Shown here: positions 37,401 through 45,065 of the stretch, in pieces
Position numbering within the stretch: position 1 is the stretch's first letter
Layout of the letters: every line of letters starts with the position of its first letter
Assembly (NCBI GenBank): GCA_937915865.1
Contig: CALGIG010000010.1
Location: 124,001 to 188,000 of the forward strand
Origin: an uncultured Prolixibacteraceae bacterium
GTDB lineage: Bacteria > Bacteroidota > Bacteroidia > Bacteroidales > Prolixibacteraceae
Direction of reading: 5' to 3'
DNA: 64,000 nucleotides
The notes under the pieces: generated by a model
What the model was told of the DNA's origin: nothing
Database searches by the model: none
The model's input: only the letters and a program-made list of their open reading frames with translations
Translations under genes and position numbers: made by a program

Positions 37401-37831
37401 AGCAATCAAATGGTTTGAAATACGACTATTATTCAGGAAAATGGATGAAATTGCCTGATTTTTCGAAACTTAAAGCTGAAAAGAGCGGGACTGTTTACAA
37501 AATTTCACTCGACAAAATAATTCCGACACACGACGAATTTGCACTTGCGTTTCATGGTTCAATTAAAATTGAAAGGGAGGGCGAATATGAATTTTTCATT
37601 CAATCGAATGATGGCAGCCGTTTATATATCGACGATCGTTTGGTGATTGACCATGATGGCCCGCATGGAGCCGAAATAGAGAAAACGGGAAAAATACATT
37701 TGGCAAAGGGACTTCATCTCATTCGGATCAATTATTTCCAGGCTGGCGGAGGAATGTTTTTACGTTTACAATACACAGGACCAGGTATTGAGAAAAAAAT
37801 AATTCCGCCAACAGTTTTATTGCAGAATTAA
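34436..37831 (+). CDS. GH78 alpha-L-rhamnosidase-like enzyme 2 with CHB_HEX and PA14 domains
   Basis: The ATG at 34436 gives a lipoprotein ('LLFLISC', Cys at residue 17) of 1131 aa; an earlier TTG in frame is not needed. The GH78 core covers roughly residues 25-880: N-terminal domains with 'YISGLGYYELYLNGKKSGD', catalytic barrel with 'DCPHRERRGYTGDGQ' (D492) and 'ANQGLGEWVPP'. It then extends unusually with a chitobiase/hexosaminidase C-terminal-like domain (about 908-985, 'HYTTDGTDPDSSS') and a PA14 domain (about 990-1128, 'FFIQSNDGSRLYIDDRLVID'). The PA14 domain may bind sugar. It differs from GH78-1 in the active-site motif (RERR for RDER), so a distinct linkage or sugar is likely. Confidence 0.92.
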   Translation: MKRLIFIVALLFLISCNSSKKEFRVIDLRCEYLENPVGLDVVNPRLFWKMDKPVAGAKQTAWQVQVASSEEILKSGTADLWDSGVVQSGQSIQIEYKGKPLQSGQKVFWRVKIWDETGTESPWSETASWEMALLKTSDWQAKWIGAPQSITSGEMKYASPFFRKEIGVSGKVKSARAYISGLGYYELYLNGKKSGDHVLSPNQTNFDRRQREKWSEPRIGNMNTRVLYETHDITSLVQEGKNSIGVVLGNGWYQQADRPDEPAYLYDSPRLLVQAQIEYEDGRKETIASDASWKVSTGPILYNGLHSGEIYDARLEQKGWNEAGFDDSKWIQAELVREPAGTLMAQVSPPDRVVKTIRPVKVSQPEKGIYRFDMGQMMSGWARLKVSEEKGTKLKLVFTEEFGPTYGQTDTYILKGDGEEIWEPRFTWHAFRYVDVIGSAVELTADNLEGRVVNTDIQSAGTFECSNSLFNQLLNNYHWTQLGNVHGCVPTDCPHRERRGYTGDGQISSRSAIYNFDMSQFYTKWLGDISDAQNHETGYVPNTTPYDDGGGGTPWGAAYVIIPWYMYQYYGDVHLLQQHYKGMKHWIAFMKNNLNKDGILANQGLGEWVPPAVVAIDLDYVNSCYYLLCCNLMAQISNVLGEKNDQAYFSQLKKDAAFSINKVYFNPDKAVYSVGCQGANAYPLAYHFAAKENEQAIFDRLVQSLKNAKMHFDTGILGTPLLLQVLTEQGRIDLAYTLMNQRDFPSFGYMVERGATTIWETFQGDVSHSHPMFGSVCEWFYRNLGGIIPDAASPAFKHAIIKPYPVSGIDYARTKYPSLYGTIKTDWKIEGADYELNVTIPANTTATVYVLATIPEKVSEGDQDVSQNKHIRFVGQEGHFAVYEVESGEYHFVSEGARILLRKTTLAAPVIKPANAIAQESDTVVVSIDAEVKDAIIHYTTDGTDPDSSSITYEKPLRIIDPTVVKARSYSQNYSASYIQTGVVEFIDQQSNGLKYDYYSGKWMKLPDFSKLKAEKSGTVYKISLDKIIPTHDEFALAFHGSIKIEREGEYEFFIQSNDGSRLYIDDRLVIDHDGPHGAEIEKTGKIHLAKGLHLIRINYFQAGGGMFLRLQYTGPGIEKKIIPPTVLLQN

Positions 37832-37851
37832 CCTTATTTAAATTTAACTAT

Positions 37852-39231
37852 ATGAAAAATAACAATTTAAGCAGAAGAAACTTCCTTGGTAAAACAGCTT
37901 TGGGAGTTGCCGGAGTTACCGTTGCCTCAGGTTCAGCAATGTCGATGAGCGCTGCATCGTATAAACGGATTGTTGGGGCAAATGATCGTATCAATATTGC
38001 CTTTTTAGGTTGTGGTAATCGGAGTAAGGGGCATCAGAACATGGTTAAAATGTCGGAAAAAGATAAAAACCTTGGAGTTGTTGCTGTTTGTGACCTTTGG
38101 AGTAAAAACCGTGAAAAAACCGCTGCCCGTCTGAAAGAAAAGTTTGGGAATGATGTTAAACAGTTCAAATACTCGGAAGATTTGCTGGCGATGCCCGATT
38201 TGGATGCTGTAATGATTGGAACAGGCGATTTTCAACATGCCAAAATCCTTGCCGAAGTTGTTAAGGCCGGTAAAGATTGTTACTGCGAAAAACCTATGGC
38301 AATTGACGTTGACGAGGCGAAATATGCGCGTGAAACCGTTTTGGCATCAAAACAGGTGGTTCAAATGGGTTCACAATGGGTAAGCGAACCCGTGCAGCGA
38401 AAAGTTCGTGAAATAATCCGTTCAGGAAAAATTGGGCAAATCACCAAAATTGAACAGGTTTGGAACGATAATGGTCCACGCTGGCACGATCCAGATCGGC
38501 AGACAGTGAAAGATATTCGCCCGGAAGATACCGATTGGAACCGCTGGTTATTAGGTAAACCGTATGAACCATTCGATCCCTGGAAATATTTCGAATTCCG
38601 TATTTTCAGGCAATATTCTGGAGGCATCACCTCGCAATGGATGAGCCATGCCATTGGGCTGGTGCATTTTTATACCGACACTGCTATACCCGATTCGATG
38701 GTGGCGCATGGTGGAATTTTTGGCTGGCCCGATATTCGTCAAAATCCTGATACTTTTCAGGCATTGGCTTCGTACGACGATGCTAAATTTCTTTATTCCT
38801 ATTCATCGAGCTATGCCAATAAATTTGGCGATTACACCTGTATTCGCGGAAAAGATGCCACTTTGTTTGCTCACGGTGGCGAAGGAAGTCCACGTTGGTT
38901 TTTAATACCCGAACATCAGAATTTGCCCGGAGGATTTGATTTTTTCAATGGCATGACTGATTTGGTAAAAAGCGGTAAGGCAGAGATCATTACGACAGAA
39001 GAGTACAATAATCAACTTCCCCCAACTGGTTTAAGCGACGACAGCAAATATCATATCGACAATTGGGCCGATTGCATGAGAAGCAGAAACCAGAATACAA
39101 ATGGCAATATTCATACTGGGTTCTGGCATTCAATTGGAACCATAATGGCTACAAGAAGTTACCGCGAAGGTAAAAAGCTGTTTTGGGACCGGGAAAAGGA
39201 AGAAATTGTTGATCGTCAGGTAAAAAGTTGA
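37852..39231 (+). CDS. Tat-exported Gfo/Idh/MocA-type oxidoreductase 1
   Basis: A 459-aa protein with a twin-arginine signal 'LSRRNFLGKTALG', so it is exported folded with its cofactor. A Rossmann domain follows ('NIAFLGCGNRSKGH', with the 'GxGxxx' nucleotide turn), then 'CEKPMAID' carrying the conserved EKP lysine and a C-terminal substrate domain with 'HYHIDNWADCM'. It resembles secreted Gfo/Idh proteins of Bacteroidota that carry out keto-sugar chemistry and GH109 enzymes (NAD-dependent hydrolases). It is 21 bp from GH78-2. With DUF1080 at 60518 it suggests a C3-oxidation route of glycoside cleavage. Substrate is unknown. Confidence 0.8.
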   Translation: MKNNNLSRRNFLGKTALGVAGVTVASGSAMSMSAASYKRIVGANDRINIAFLGCGNRSKGHQNMVKMSEKDKNLGVVAVCDLWSKNREKTAARLKEKFGNDVKQFKYSEDLLAMPDLDAVMIGTGDFQHAKILAEVVKAGKDCYCEKPMAIDVDEAKYARETVLASKQVVQMGSQWVSEPVQRKVREIIRSGKIGQITKIEQVWNDNGPRWHDPDRQTVKDIRPEDTDWNRWLLGKPYEPFDPWKYFEFRIFRQYSGGITSQWMSHAIGLVHFYTDTAIPDSMVAHGGIFGWPDIRQNPDTFQALASYDDAKFLYSYSSSYANKFGDYTCIRGKDATLFAHGGEGSPRWFLIPEHQNLPGGFDFFNGMTDLVKSGKAEIITTEEYNNQLPPTGLSDDSKYHIDNWADCMRSRNQNTNGNIHTGFWHSIGTIMATRSYREGKKLFWDREKEEIVDRQVKS

Positions 39232-39333
39232 TTTGTTTTGATGTAATAAAGCCTGGAATATGACTGAAGTAATTGATAATCAGTTCTATTTTTAATAGAA
39301 GTATTAAAGGATAAATTGCGGTAAAATACTTTG

Positions 39334-39399
39334 TGACATTTGGAAAATCTGACTGTTTTGACTTTGAACCCAATAAAATGGTCAGGTTTTCCAATGTCA
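39334..39399. repeat. Imperfect inverted repeat downstream of oxidoreductase 1
   Basis: TGACATTTGGAAAATCTGAC (39334-39353) pairs with GTCAGGTTTTCCAATGTCA (39381-39399) with one bulge and one mismatch. It may act as a terminator or belong to the dispersed repeats; the sequence CCAATGTC recurs at 57389. Confidence 0.65.
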
Positions 39400-39481
39400 A
39401 ATTTTGTCGCAAATGACAATCAGACGGAAGAGTTGGTAAAACTATGTTTTAAAATAATATCAGTTTCGGTTAATATTTTAT

Positions 39482-39512
39482 TTTGGCAGGTAATTTATAT
39501 AAACTATATTTG
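39482..39512 (+). promoter_or_regulatory. Bacteroidota-type promoter of lacI
   Basis: TTTG at 39482-39485 and TATATTTG at 39505-39512 are separated by 19 bp. This matches the TTTG / TAnnTTTG consensus of Bacteroides primary sigma factor, 78 bp ahead of the lacI ATG. Confidence 0.75.
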
Positions 39513-39589
39513 AATAACATATTAATCCAAACCAAAGATAAAAATAAAGGAGCAGTAAATATTCTAAATCATATTGTTCAAAACAAGTT

Positions 39590-40621
39590 ATGAAAAAAAC
39601 CTCTCTTAATGATATAGCTCAAAGGCTTGGAGTATCTAAAACTTTAGTCTCATTTGTACTTAATGGTCGGGGCAAAGAGTTCAGGATTAGTGAAGAAATA
39701 TGTAAAAAAGTTACGGATACGGCAAAGGAGATGAATTATCAACCCAACCGTATTGCACAAGGTTTACGAACCGGGAAAACTAAAACGATAGGTTTGGTAA
39801 TTGCTGACATTGCTAACCCTTTCTTCGGAAAACTTGGCCGGGAAATTGAGCAGGAAGCCTCTAAGCATGGTTATCGTATTATTTTTTGTAGTTCTGATGA
39901 AAATGCTGATAAATTCAAGCAGCAAATTGCTATGCTTCAGCAGAGTCAGGTTGATGGATATATTATTTCTCCTCCTATAAATAGCGAGGAAACTATAAAA
40001 GCATTGGTGAAAAGTCATATACCATTAGTCTTGATAGACCGTTTCTTTCCTGAAATTGATACAAACCATATTATTGTTGACAATCTTGATGCAGCCTATA
40101 AAGCTACATCACACCTGCTTAAATTAGGTAGAAAACGAATTGCTAATATCACCCTTAATGTTGATTTGATTAACATGAAAGAGCGCACAGAAGGGTATAA
40201 AAATGCGTTGACTGATAATGGCATTTATCCTGATGAAGCAATGATCAAGGTTTTACCATTTTCGCATGATAATACTGATGTTAATAAGGCTATTAATGAA
40301 TTAGTGGGGGACAAGGATAACCTGAAAGTTGACGCTATTTTATTTTCGACCAGCAAGCTTGGAGTTATGGGAATTGAATGTATTTCGTCGCTGGGCCTGA
40401 AAATTCCAGATGATGTTGCAGTTGTAAGTTTTGATAATGTTGATGCCTATAAAATTTGTGTTAGTCCGGTTACTGTGATTGCGCAACCGCTTCCTGACAT
40501 TGGACAAAAAGCAGTTGAAATTTTATTGAATGAGCTTTCTGAAGCAAGAAAAAATTCAGCAAAAAATCAAAAAATCAAATTATTAACTGAATTAATAGTT
40601 CGGAAATCTTGCGGTTCATAA
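39590..40621 (+). CDS. LacI/PurR-family transcription regulator
   Basis: A 343-aa regulator with a canonical N-terminal helix-turn-helix and hinge ('SLNDIAQRLGVSKTLVSFVLNG', residues about 5-26) and a periplasmic-binding-protein-like ligand domain ('TIGLVIADIANPFFGKLGREIEQE', 'DGYIISPPIN', 'LVLIDRFFPEIDTNHIIVDN'). It is the only regulator in the window. No SusR-type hybrid sensor or ECF-sigma/anti-sigma pair is seen, which is less usual for a PUL. The palindromic CTTAATCGATTTAG-like sites upstream of genes in this window are proposed as its operators. One lies at 40638 directly after its stop and may also control the GH2 operon downstream. The ligand is probably a released monosaccharide or its phosphate. 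Confidence 0.93.
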   Translation: MKKTSLNDIAQRLGVSKTLVSFVLNGRGKEFRISEEICKKVTDTAKEMNYQPNRIAQGLRTGKTKTIGLVIADIANPFFGKLGREIEQEASKHGYRIIFCSSDENADKFKQQIAMLQQSQVDGYIISPPINSEETIKALVKSHIPLVLIDRFFPEIDTNHIIVDNLDAAYKATSHLLKLGRKRIANITLNVDLINMKERTEGYKNALTDNGIYPDEAMIKVLPFSHDNTDVNKAINELVGDKDNLKVDAILFSTSKLGVMGIECISSLGLKIPDDVAVVSFDNVDAYKICVSPVTVIAQPLPDIGQKAVEILLNELSEARKNSAKNQKIKLLTELIVRKSCGS

Positions 40622-40637
40622 TTTTTTTCTAATTTGG

Positions 40638-40651
40638 CTAAATCGATTTAG
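40638..40651. promoter_or_regulatory. Putative LacI-family operator O5 (perfect palindrome)
   Basis: CTAAATCGATTTAG is a perfect 14-bp palindrome, the best version of the motif. It lies 17 bp after lacI and about 55 bp ahead of the TAAATTTG -7-like element at 40706-40713. Confidence 0.75.
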
Positions 40652-40705
40652 TTTTCGTTTAGCCCGTTAAAAAATTCCGTAACATATTGGTTGATTGTTG
40701 TTTGA

Positions 40706-40713
40706 TAAATTTG
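40706..40713 (+). promoter_or_regulatory. -7 element ahead of the GH2 gene
   Basis: TAAATTTG matches the TAnnTTTG -7 consensus. A good TTTG at -33 distance is not present, so support is partial. It would place the 5' end of the message about 90 bp before the GH2 start. Confidence 0.45.
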
Positions 40714-40808
40714 TTGGGTGGGTTCGTTTAAAGATAATATATATAGAACAGGCTAATATTTTGACGTTGAGATTTAGCCACTTATTCGAGTGGTGTACGA
40801 ATATCAAA

Positions 40809-43196
40809 ATGGGGTTTACAATGAGAGCACTTATTTCTTTTTTTTTGTTTCTAATTTGCTTTAATGTTAAGGCACAAAAGAATATTTCGGTTTCTTTAAA
40901 CGGCACATGGACGTTAAATTATGGCCTTTGCGATAAAAATGCACCAGGAACTCCTGATGAATTAACTCTAAAAAACTGGCCTTCAGTAAAAGCAATTGTT
41001 CCAGGGAATGTTGAACTTGACTTATATACTGCTGGTATAGTAAAAAAACCTGAGATTGGGAACAATATTTATGAACTTAGAAAGTATGAGGCCTATCAGT
41101 GGTGGTACAGCCGAAACTTTGAGTCGCCCAAATTAGCCGATGGTGAACGGGCTGAACTTGTTTTTGAAGGGCTTGATTGCTTTTCTTCGATATGGGTTAA
41201 TAATCATAAGATTGGAGATACGGATAACATGTTGATTGCCTATCGGTTTGATATTACTGATTTGCTTAAACCTTCAGGAAATTCTATTGTTGTCCGCATT
41301 AATCCTGCTGTAAAAGAAGGACAAAAACTGATACAGGGAGTTGTAGGTTCCCGAATGGATAATGCTGCAGAATTTGCCGGTGTCCGCAAAGCTCCTTCAA
41401 TGTATGGATGGGACATTATGCCGCGGCTGATAAGCGCAGGATTATGGCGCGATGTTCATGTTGACGTAGTTAAACCCACTCATTTTCAACAGGTTTATTG
41501 GATGACGAACTGGGTCGACCTGGCAAAAAAGGAAGCAGCTTTAATACTCGACTGGCAATTCACGTCAGATTATCCAACAATTGACGGATTGACAATGGAA
41601 GTTTCGCTGGAAAAAGGCAAACAACAGGTATTTAAACAATCGTATCCGCTATATAATCAATGTCGACGTGAACGAATAAATTTAGAGAATGTTGATTTTT
41701 GGTGGCCCAGAGGTTACGGAAATCCCTCGCTTTACAATGCGACCTTAAAAATTATCGATGAGAAGGGGAACATTCTGGATGTGAACGAACAACGGATAGG
41801 AATCAGAACTGCTGATCTGATCCATACCGATATAACAACACCAGAAACTCCAGGCGAATTTGTTTTTGTGGTAAATGGAGAGAAAATATTTGTCAGGGGA
41901 ACAAATTGGGTCCCTCTGGATGCTTTCCATAGTCGCGATAAAAATCATGTAAAAGAAGCCATAAGCATGATTAGCGACTTGAATTGCAATATGATTCGTT
42001 GCTGGGGAGGAAATGTTTATGAAGACAAAGAGTTTTTTGATTTGTGCGACGAAAATGGAATTTTGGTTTGGCAGGATTTTGCTATGGCTTGTTCTATAAC
42101 TCCCCAGGACAATAATTTTGCCGAAAAAATAAGGGATGAAGCTATTCAGGTTGTACTTAAACTTCGACAACATCCTTCTTTGGTTTTATGGTCGGGCGAT
42201 AACGAAAACGATCAGTCGTTGATATGGTCGTTCAGAAAAGCAATCGATCCGAAATACAATAAAATTACCCGCGAAGTTTTACCACTGGTAATCTGGGAAT
42301 ACGACCGTATTCGTCCATATCTTCCAAGTTCACCCTATTACAGCGAGGAGGCTTTCCATCAAAAAAACGATGAAATACTTCCTGAAGTTCATCTTTGGGG
42401 GCCGCGCGGATATTACAAAGCTCCGTTTTACACACAAACCAATGCTCACTTTGTTTCTGAAATAGGGTATCATGGTTGTCCTAACCGAAGCAGTTTGGAG
42501 AAAATGTTCGATCCGGGATATGTTTATCCCTGGACAAATGATGGGCAATGGAATGATGAGTGGCAAACCAAAGCTGTTAGGTCTCATCCTAAATCAACAT
42601 TTACCGAGCATCGAAACGACTTGATGGTGAACCAGGTGAAGGCTTTGTTTGGCGAATGTCCTCAAGATTTGGACCAGTTTATATTTGCTTCACAAGTTGT
42701 TCAGGCCGAGGCAATGAAGTTTTTTGTTGAACTCTGGCGAATGGATAAATTCAGAAAAACAGGAATTATCTGGTGGAACCTCCGCGATGGATGGCCAATT
42801 ATATCGGATGCAGTTGTTGATTATTACAATAGCAAAAAGCTGGCCTATTATTATATCCGCCAGGTTCAGCATAACTCTTGCGTTATGATTGGCGATCCAA
42901 AAGAAGGGAAACATCCGGTGATTGCCGTGAACGATACCAGGGAAGAAAAAACAGGGACAGTTATCGTTAAAGATAGTGATAGTGGCAATATCATTTTTTC
43001 GAAAGATTTCATAATACCTGTAAATGGGAAAGCTGAACTTGGATTTATTCCACAATCGCAGAAACAAACGATGTGGCTTATTGAATATACTATTAATAAG
43101 GAGAAATATACCAACCATTACCTGGCTGGAATTGCTCCGTTCAAATTAATTGATTATCAGAGATGGTACAAACAACTAAACATTAAACGTGATTAA
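40809..43196 (+). CDS. GH2 exo-beta-mannosidase-like enzyme
   Basis: I take the ATG at 40809 (796 aa); a TTG-led extension to 40695 overlaps a promoter and gives no signal peptide, and 40821 is an alternative that leaves a clean signal ('MRALISFFLFLICFNVKAQ'). The GH2 order is complete: jelly-roll domain ('NGTWTLNYG', 'GLDCFSSIWVNNHKIG'), immunoglobulin-like domain and TIM barrel with 'FVRGTNWVPLDAFHSR', 'MIRCWGGNVYEDKEFFDLCDE', the acid/base Glu in 'WSGDNEND' (E466) and a nucleophile Glu in 'VSEIGYHG' (E551). The 'GTNWVP' and 'GGNVYED' blocks mark the mannosidase subgroup. It probably takes terminal beta-mannose residues. The next gene, a ROK kinase, starts 3 bp after it. Confidence 0.9.
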   Translation: MGFTMRALISFFLFLICFNVKAQKNISVSLNGTWTLNYGLCDKNAPGTPDELTLKNWPSVKAIVPGNVELDLYTAGIVKKPEIGNNIYELRKYEAYQWWYSRNFESPKLADGERAELVFEGLDCFSSIWVNNHKIGDTDNMLIAYRFDITDLLKPSGNSIVVRINPAVKEGQKLIQGVVGSRMDNAAEFAGVRKAPSMYGWDIMPRLISAGLWRDVHVDVVKPTHFQQVYWMTNWVDLAKKEAALILDWQFTSDYPTIDGLTMEVSLEKGKQQVFKQSYPLYNQCRRERINLENVDFWWPRGYGNPSLYNATLKIIDEKGNILDVNEQRIGIRTADLIHTDITTPETPGEFVFVVNGEKIFVRGTNWVPLDAFHSRDKNHVKEAISMISDLNCNMIRCWGGNVYEDKEFFDLCDENGILVWQDFAMACSITPQDNNFAEKIRDEAIQVVLKLRQHPSLVLWSGDNENDQSLIWSFRKAIDPKYNKITREVLPLVIWEYDRIRPYLPSSPYYSEEAFHQKNDEILPEVHLWGPRGYYKAPFYTQTNAHFVSEIGYHGCPNRSSLEKMFDPGYVYPWTNDGQWNDEWQTKAVRSHPKSTFTEHRNDLMVNQVKALFGECPQDLDQFIFASQVVQAEAMKFFVELWRMDKFRKTGIIWWNLRDGWPIISDAVVDYYNSKKLAYYYIRQVQHNSCVMIGDPKEGKHPVIAVNDTREEKTGTVIVKDSDSGNIIFSKDFIIPVNGKAELGFIPQSQKQTMWLIEYTINKEKYTNHYLAGIAPFKLIDYQRWYKQLNIKRD

Positions 43197-43198
43197 AA

Positions 43199-44176
43199 AT
43201 GAAAGTAGCAGGAATTGATGTTGGCGGCACTAAATGTGCAGTCATTTTAGGAGAAGTAGAAAATGGTGGAAAGCCAGCAATAATTGATAAAACCATAATT
43301 GTAACGAAAGATTATCCTGATCCTTACCAGATGATTGACAGGATGCAAACGGATTTAAATGGATTACTTGAAAAACACAATCTGGATGCAAAAGAAATAG
43401 CCTCGATAGGAATTAGCTGTGGGGGACCGCTTGATAGTGTTAAGGGTGTAGTTTTATCGCCTCCCAATCTTCCGGGATGGGATGAAGTTCATATTGTTAA
43501 ATTGTTCGAAGACAAATTCGGTATCCCGACTTTCATTCAAAATGATGCAAATGCTTGTGCTTTAGTTGAATGGATAATGGGAGCAGGACAAGGAACAAAA
43601 AATATGATTTTCCTGACATTTGGAACAGGAATGGGTTCGGGATTAATCCTGAACGGACAACTTTATGCCGGAACAAACGATTTGGGTGGCGAAGTTGGAC
43701 ACATCCGTTTGGCGCCCGACGGTCCAATTGGTTTTGGCAAAGCCGGTTCGTTCGAAGGTTTTTGCAGTGGTGGTGGAATAGCCCAACTGGCAAAAAAAGT
43801 GGTTACCGAAAAATTAACGAACAATCAGTCTGTCGGGTTTTGTGCAACCTTGGAACAAGCTGAGCAATTGGATGCCAAAACTGTTTTTCTTGCAGCTCAG
43901 GACGGTGATCCGGTAGCTAATGAGATTGTTGGAATTTCTGCAAATTATCTTGGTCAAGGGTTGTCGATTCTGATTGATGTTTTAAATCCGGAATGTATTG
44001 TAATAGGTAGTATTTATTCGCGTAACGAAGCCTTGTTCAGACCATTGATCGATGTGGTTTTAAAACAGGAAGCCATTCCATCGGCATTGGACGTATGCAA
44101 AATAAAACCGGCTGAACTTGGCGATTCAATAGGGGATTATGCTGCTTTATGTGTAGCAATTTACAACAATCAATAG
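43199..44176 (+). CDS. ROK-family sugar kinase lacking the zinc cysteines
   Basis: A 325-aa cytoplasmic ROK protein with an ATP-binding 'GIDVGGTKCAVIL', 'GTGMGSGLILNGQLYAG' and the substrate-binding 'GGEVGHIRLAPDGP'. The usual zinc motif CGCGxxGCxE is replaced by 'IGFGKAGSFE', so all three cysteines are absent. This happens in some ROK branches but not in the main glucokinases. It lies 3 bp after the GH2 gene and 143 bp before a SIS isomerase. A kinase and isomerase side by side suggest phosphorylation of a released hexose (mannose) or heptose and entry into central metabolism. Repressor function is excluded by the absence of an HTH domain. Confidence 0.88.
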   Translation: MKVAGIDVGGTKCAVILGEVENGGKPAIIDKTIIVTKDYPDPYQMIDRMQTDLNGLLEKHNLDAKEIASIGISCGGPLDSVKGVVLSPPNLPGWDEVHIVKLFEDKFGIPTFIQNDANACALVEWIMGAGQGTKNMIFLTFGTGMGSGLILNGQLYAGTNDLGGEVGHIRLAPDGPIGFGKAGSFEGFCSGGGIAQLAKKVVTEKLTNNQSVGFCATLEQAEQLDAKTVFLAAQDGDPVANEIVGISANYLGQGLSILIDVLNPECIVIGSIYSRNEALFRPLIDVVLKQEAIPSALDVCKIKPAELGDSIGDYAALCVAIYNNQ

Positions 44177-44319
44177 AAAAGCCATTGCTAAAACGCAGTC
44201 GGCGGGCAAAGCCTGGCAAGCATTCCTCCAAAAGGGAGAATCGAAAAATAGATCGCAAAGTTTTTTAGAATTGAATTAATTATAAATCGTAAATAAAGAA
44301 ATAGTAAATAATAATCAGG

Positions 44320-44979
44320 ATGTTACAGGTTATTTTAAATAATTTAATTAAACGGTATCCGCCACTGGAAACGTTAAAAGATATAATATTAGATGCTGGC
44401 CAAAGCCTGATCTCATGCTACGAGAATAAGGGGAAAGTATTGGTTTGTGGTAATGGAGGAAGCTGCTCCGACTCCGATCATATTGTGGGTGAGCTCATGA
44501 AAGGATTTGAGCACAAAAGGCCTGTTGATGAACAGTTTAAAAATAAACTGCTTGAAATTGGTGGTGAACGAGGACAATTTTTGAGCGAAAAACTCCAAAT
44601 AGGTTTACCTGCCATTTCGTTAACGGCACATACTGCTTTAATTACTGCTGTGGCTAATGATAACGATGCCTCGGTTATATTCGCACAACAAGTGGTTGGC
44701 TATGGCAATCCTGACGATATACTTATTGCTATTAGCAGTTCCGGAAATTCTCAAAATGTGGTGGATGCAATTTTGGTAGCCAAAGCCAAAGGTCTTTTGG
44801 TGATTGGACTTACTGGTGAATCAGGCGGAAAAATGAAATCATTATGCGATATACTGATAAATGTTCCCGGAAAGCGAACAGCCTCGGTTCAGGAATATCA
44901 TTTACCGGTTTATCATGCACTTTGTGTGATGGTAGAATCACATTTCTTCGGAAATTTTTACCTTGATTTAAAACAATAG
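44320..44979 (+). CDS. GmhA-like SIS-domain sugar-phosphate isomerase
   Basis: A 219-aa SIS protein. It carries the GmhA pattern 'CGNGGSCSDSDHIVGELM' near residues 44-61, 'AISSSGNSQNV' for phosphate binding, 'TGESGGKM' and a C-terminal 'VQEYHLPVYHALCVMVE' that in GmhA provides the catalytic Glu and His. GmhA interconverts sedoheptulose 7-phosphate and D-manno-heptose 7-phosphate. A loop of about 25 residues ('KRPVDEQFKNKLLEIG') is longer than in the Escherichia enzyme. In this locus it could run in the catabolic direction and deliver sedoheptulose 7-phosphate, or act on mannose 6-phosphate. Start ATG 44320 follows 'ataatcagg'. Confidence 0.82.
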   Translation: MLQVILNNLIKRYPPLETLKDIILDAGQSLISCYENKGKVLVCGNGGSCSDSDHIVGELMKGFEHKRPVDEQFKNKLLEIGGERGQFLSEKLQIGLPAISLTAHTALITAVANDNDASVIFAQQVVGYGNPDDILIAISSSGNSQNVVDAILVAKAKGLLVIGLTGESGGKMKSLCDILINVPGKRTASVQEYHLPVYHALCVMVESHFFGNFYLDLKQ

Positions 44980-44986
44980 CAGCAAA

Positions 44987-45025
44987 CAGTTGCAGTTGGT
45001 AAAACAATACAGAAAACTGCAACTG
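44987..45025. repeat. Perfect 11-bp inverted repeat
   Basis: CAGTTGCAGTT (44987-44997) and AACTGCAACTG (45015-45025) flank a 17-bp loop between the isomerase gene and GH38. No T-run follows. Confidence 0.75.
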
Positions 45026-45065
45026 ACCATTGATCACTAAAAAAACTAACACAACTTAATAAAAC

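Larger units (their letters stand above)
39232..39589 (+). promoter_or_regulatory. Gap: inverted repeat and lacI promoter
   Basis: The 358-bp gap holds an imperfect inverted repeat (39334-39399) after the oxidoreductase gene and a promoter at 39482-39512. Otherwise no gene is supported. Confidence 0.6.

Noticed and set aside
40695..40808. TTG-led N-terminal extension of the GH2 gene
   Set aside because: It overlaps a -7-like element and puts 38 residues before the signal peptide; a start at 40809 or 40821 gives a normal secreted GH2.
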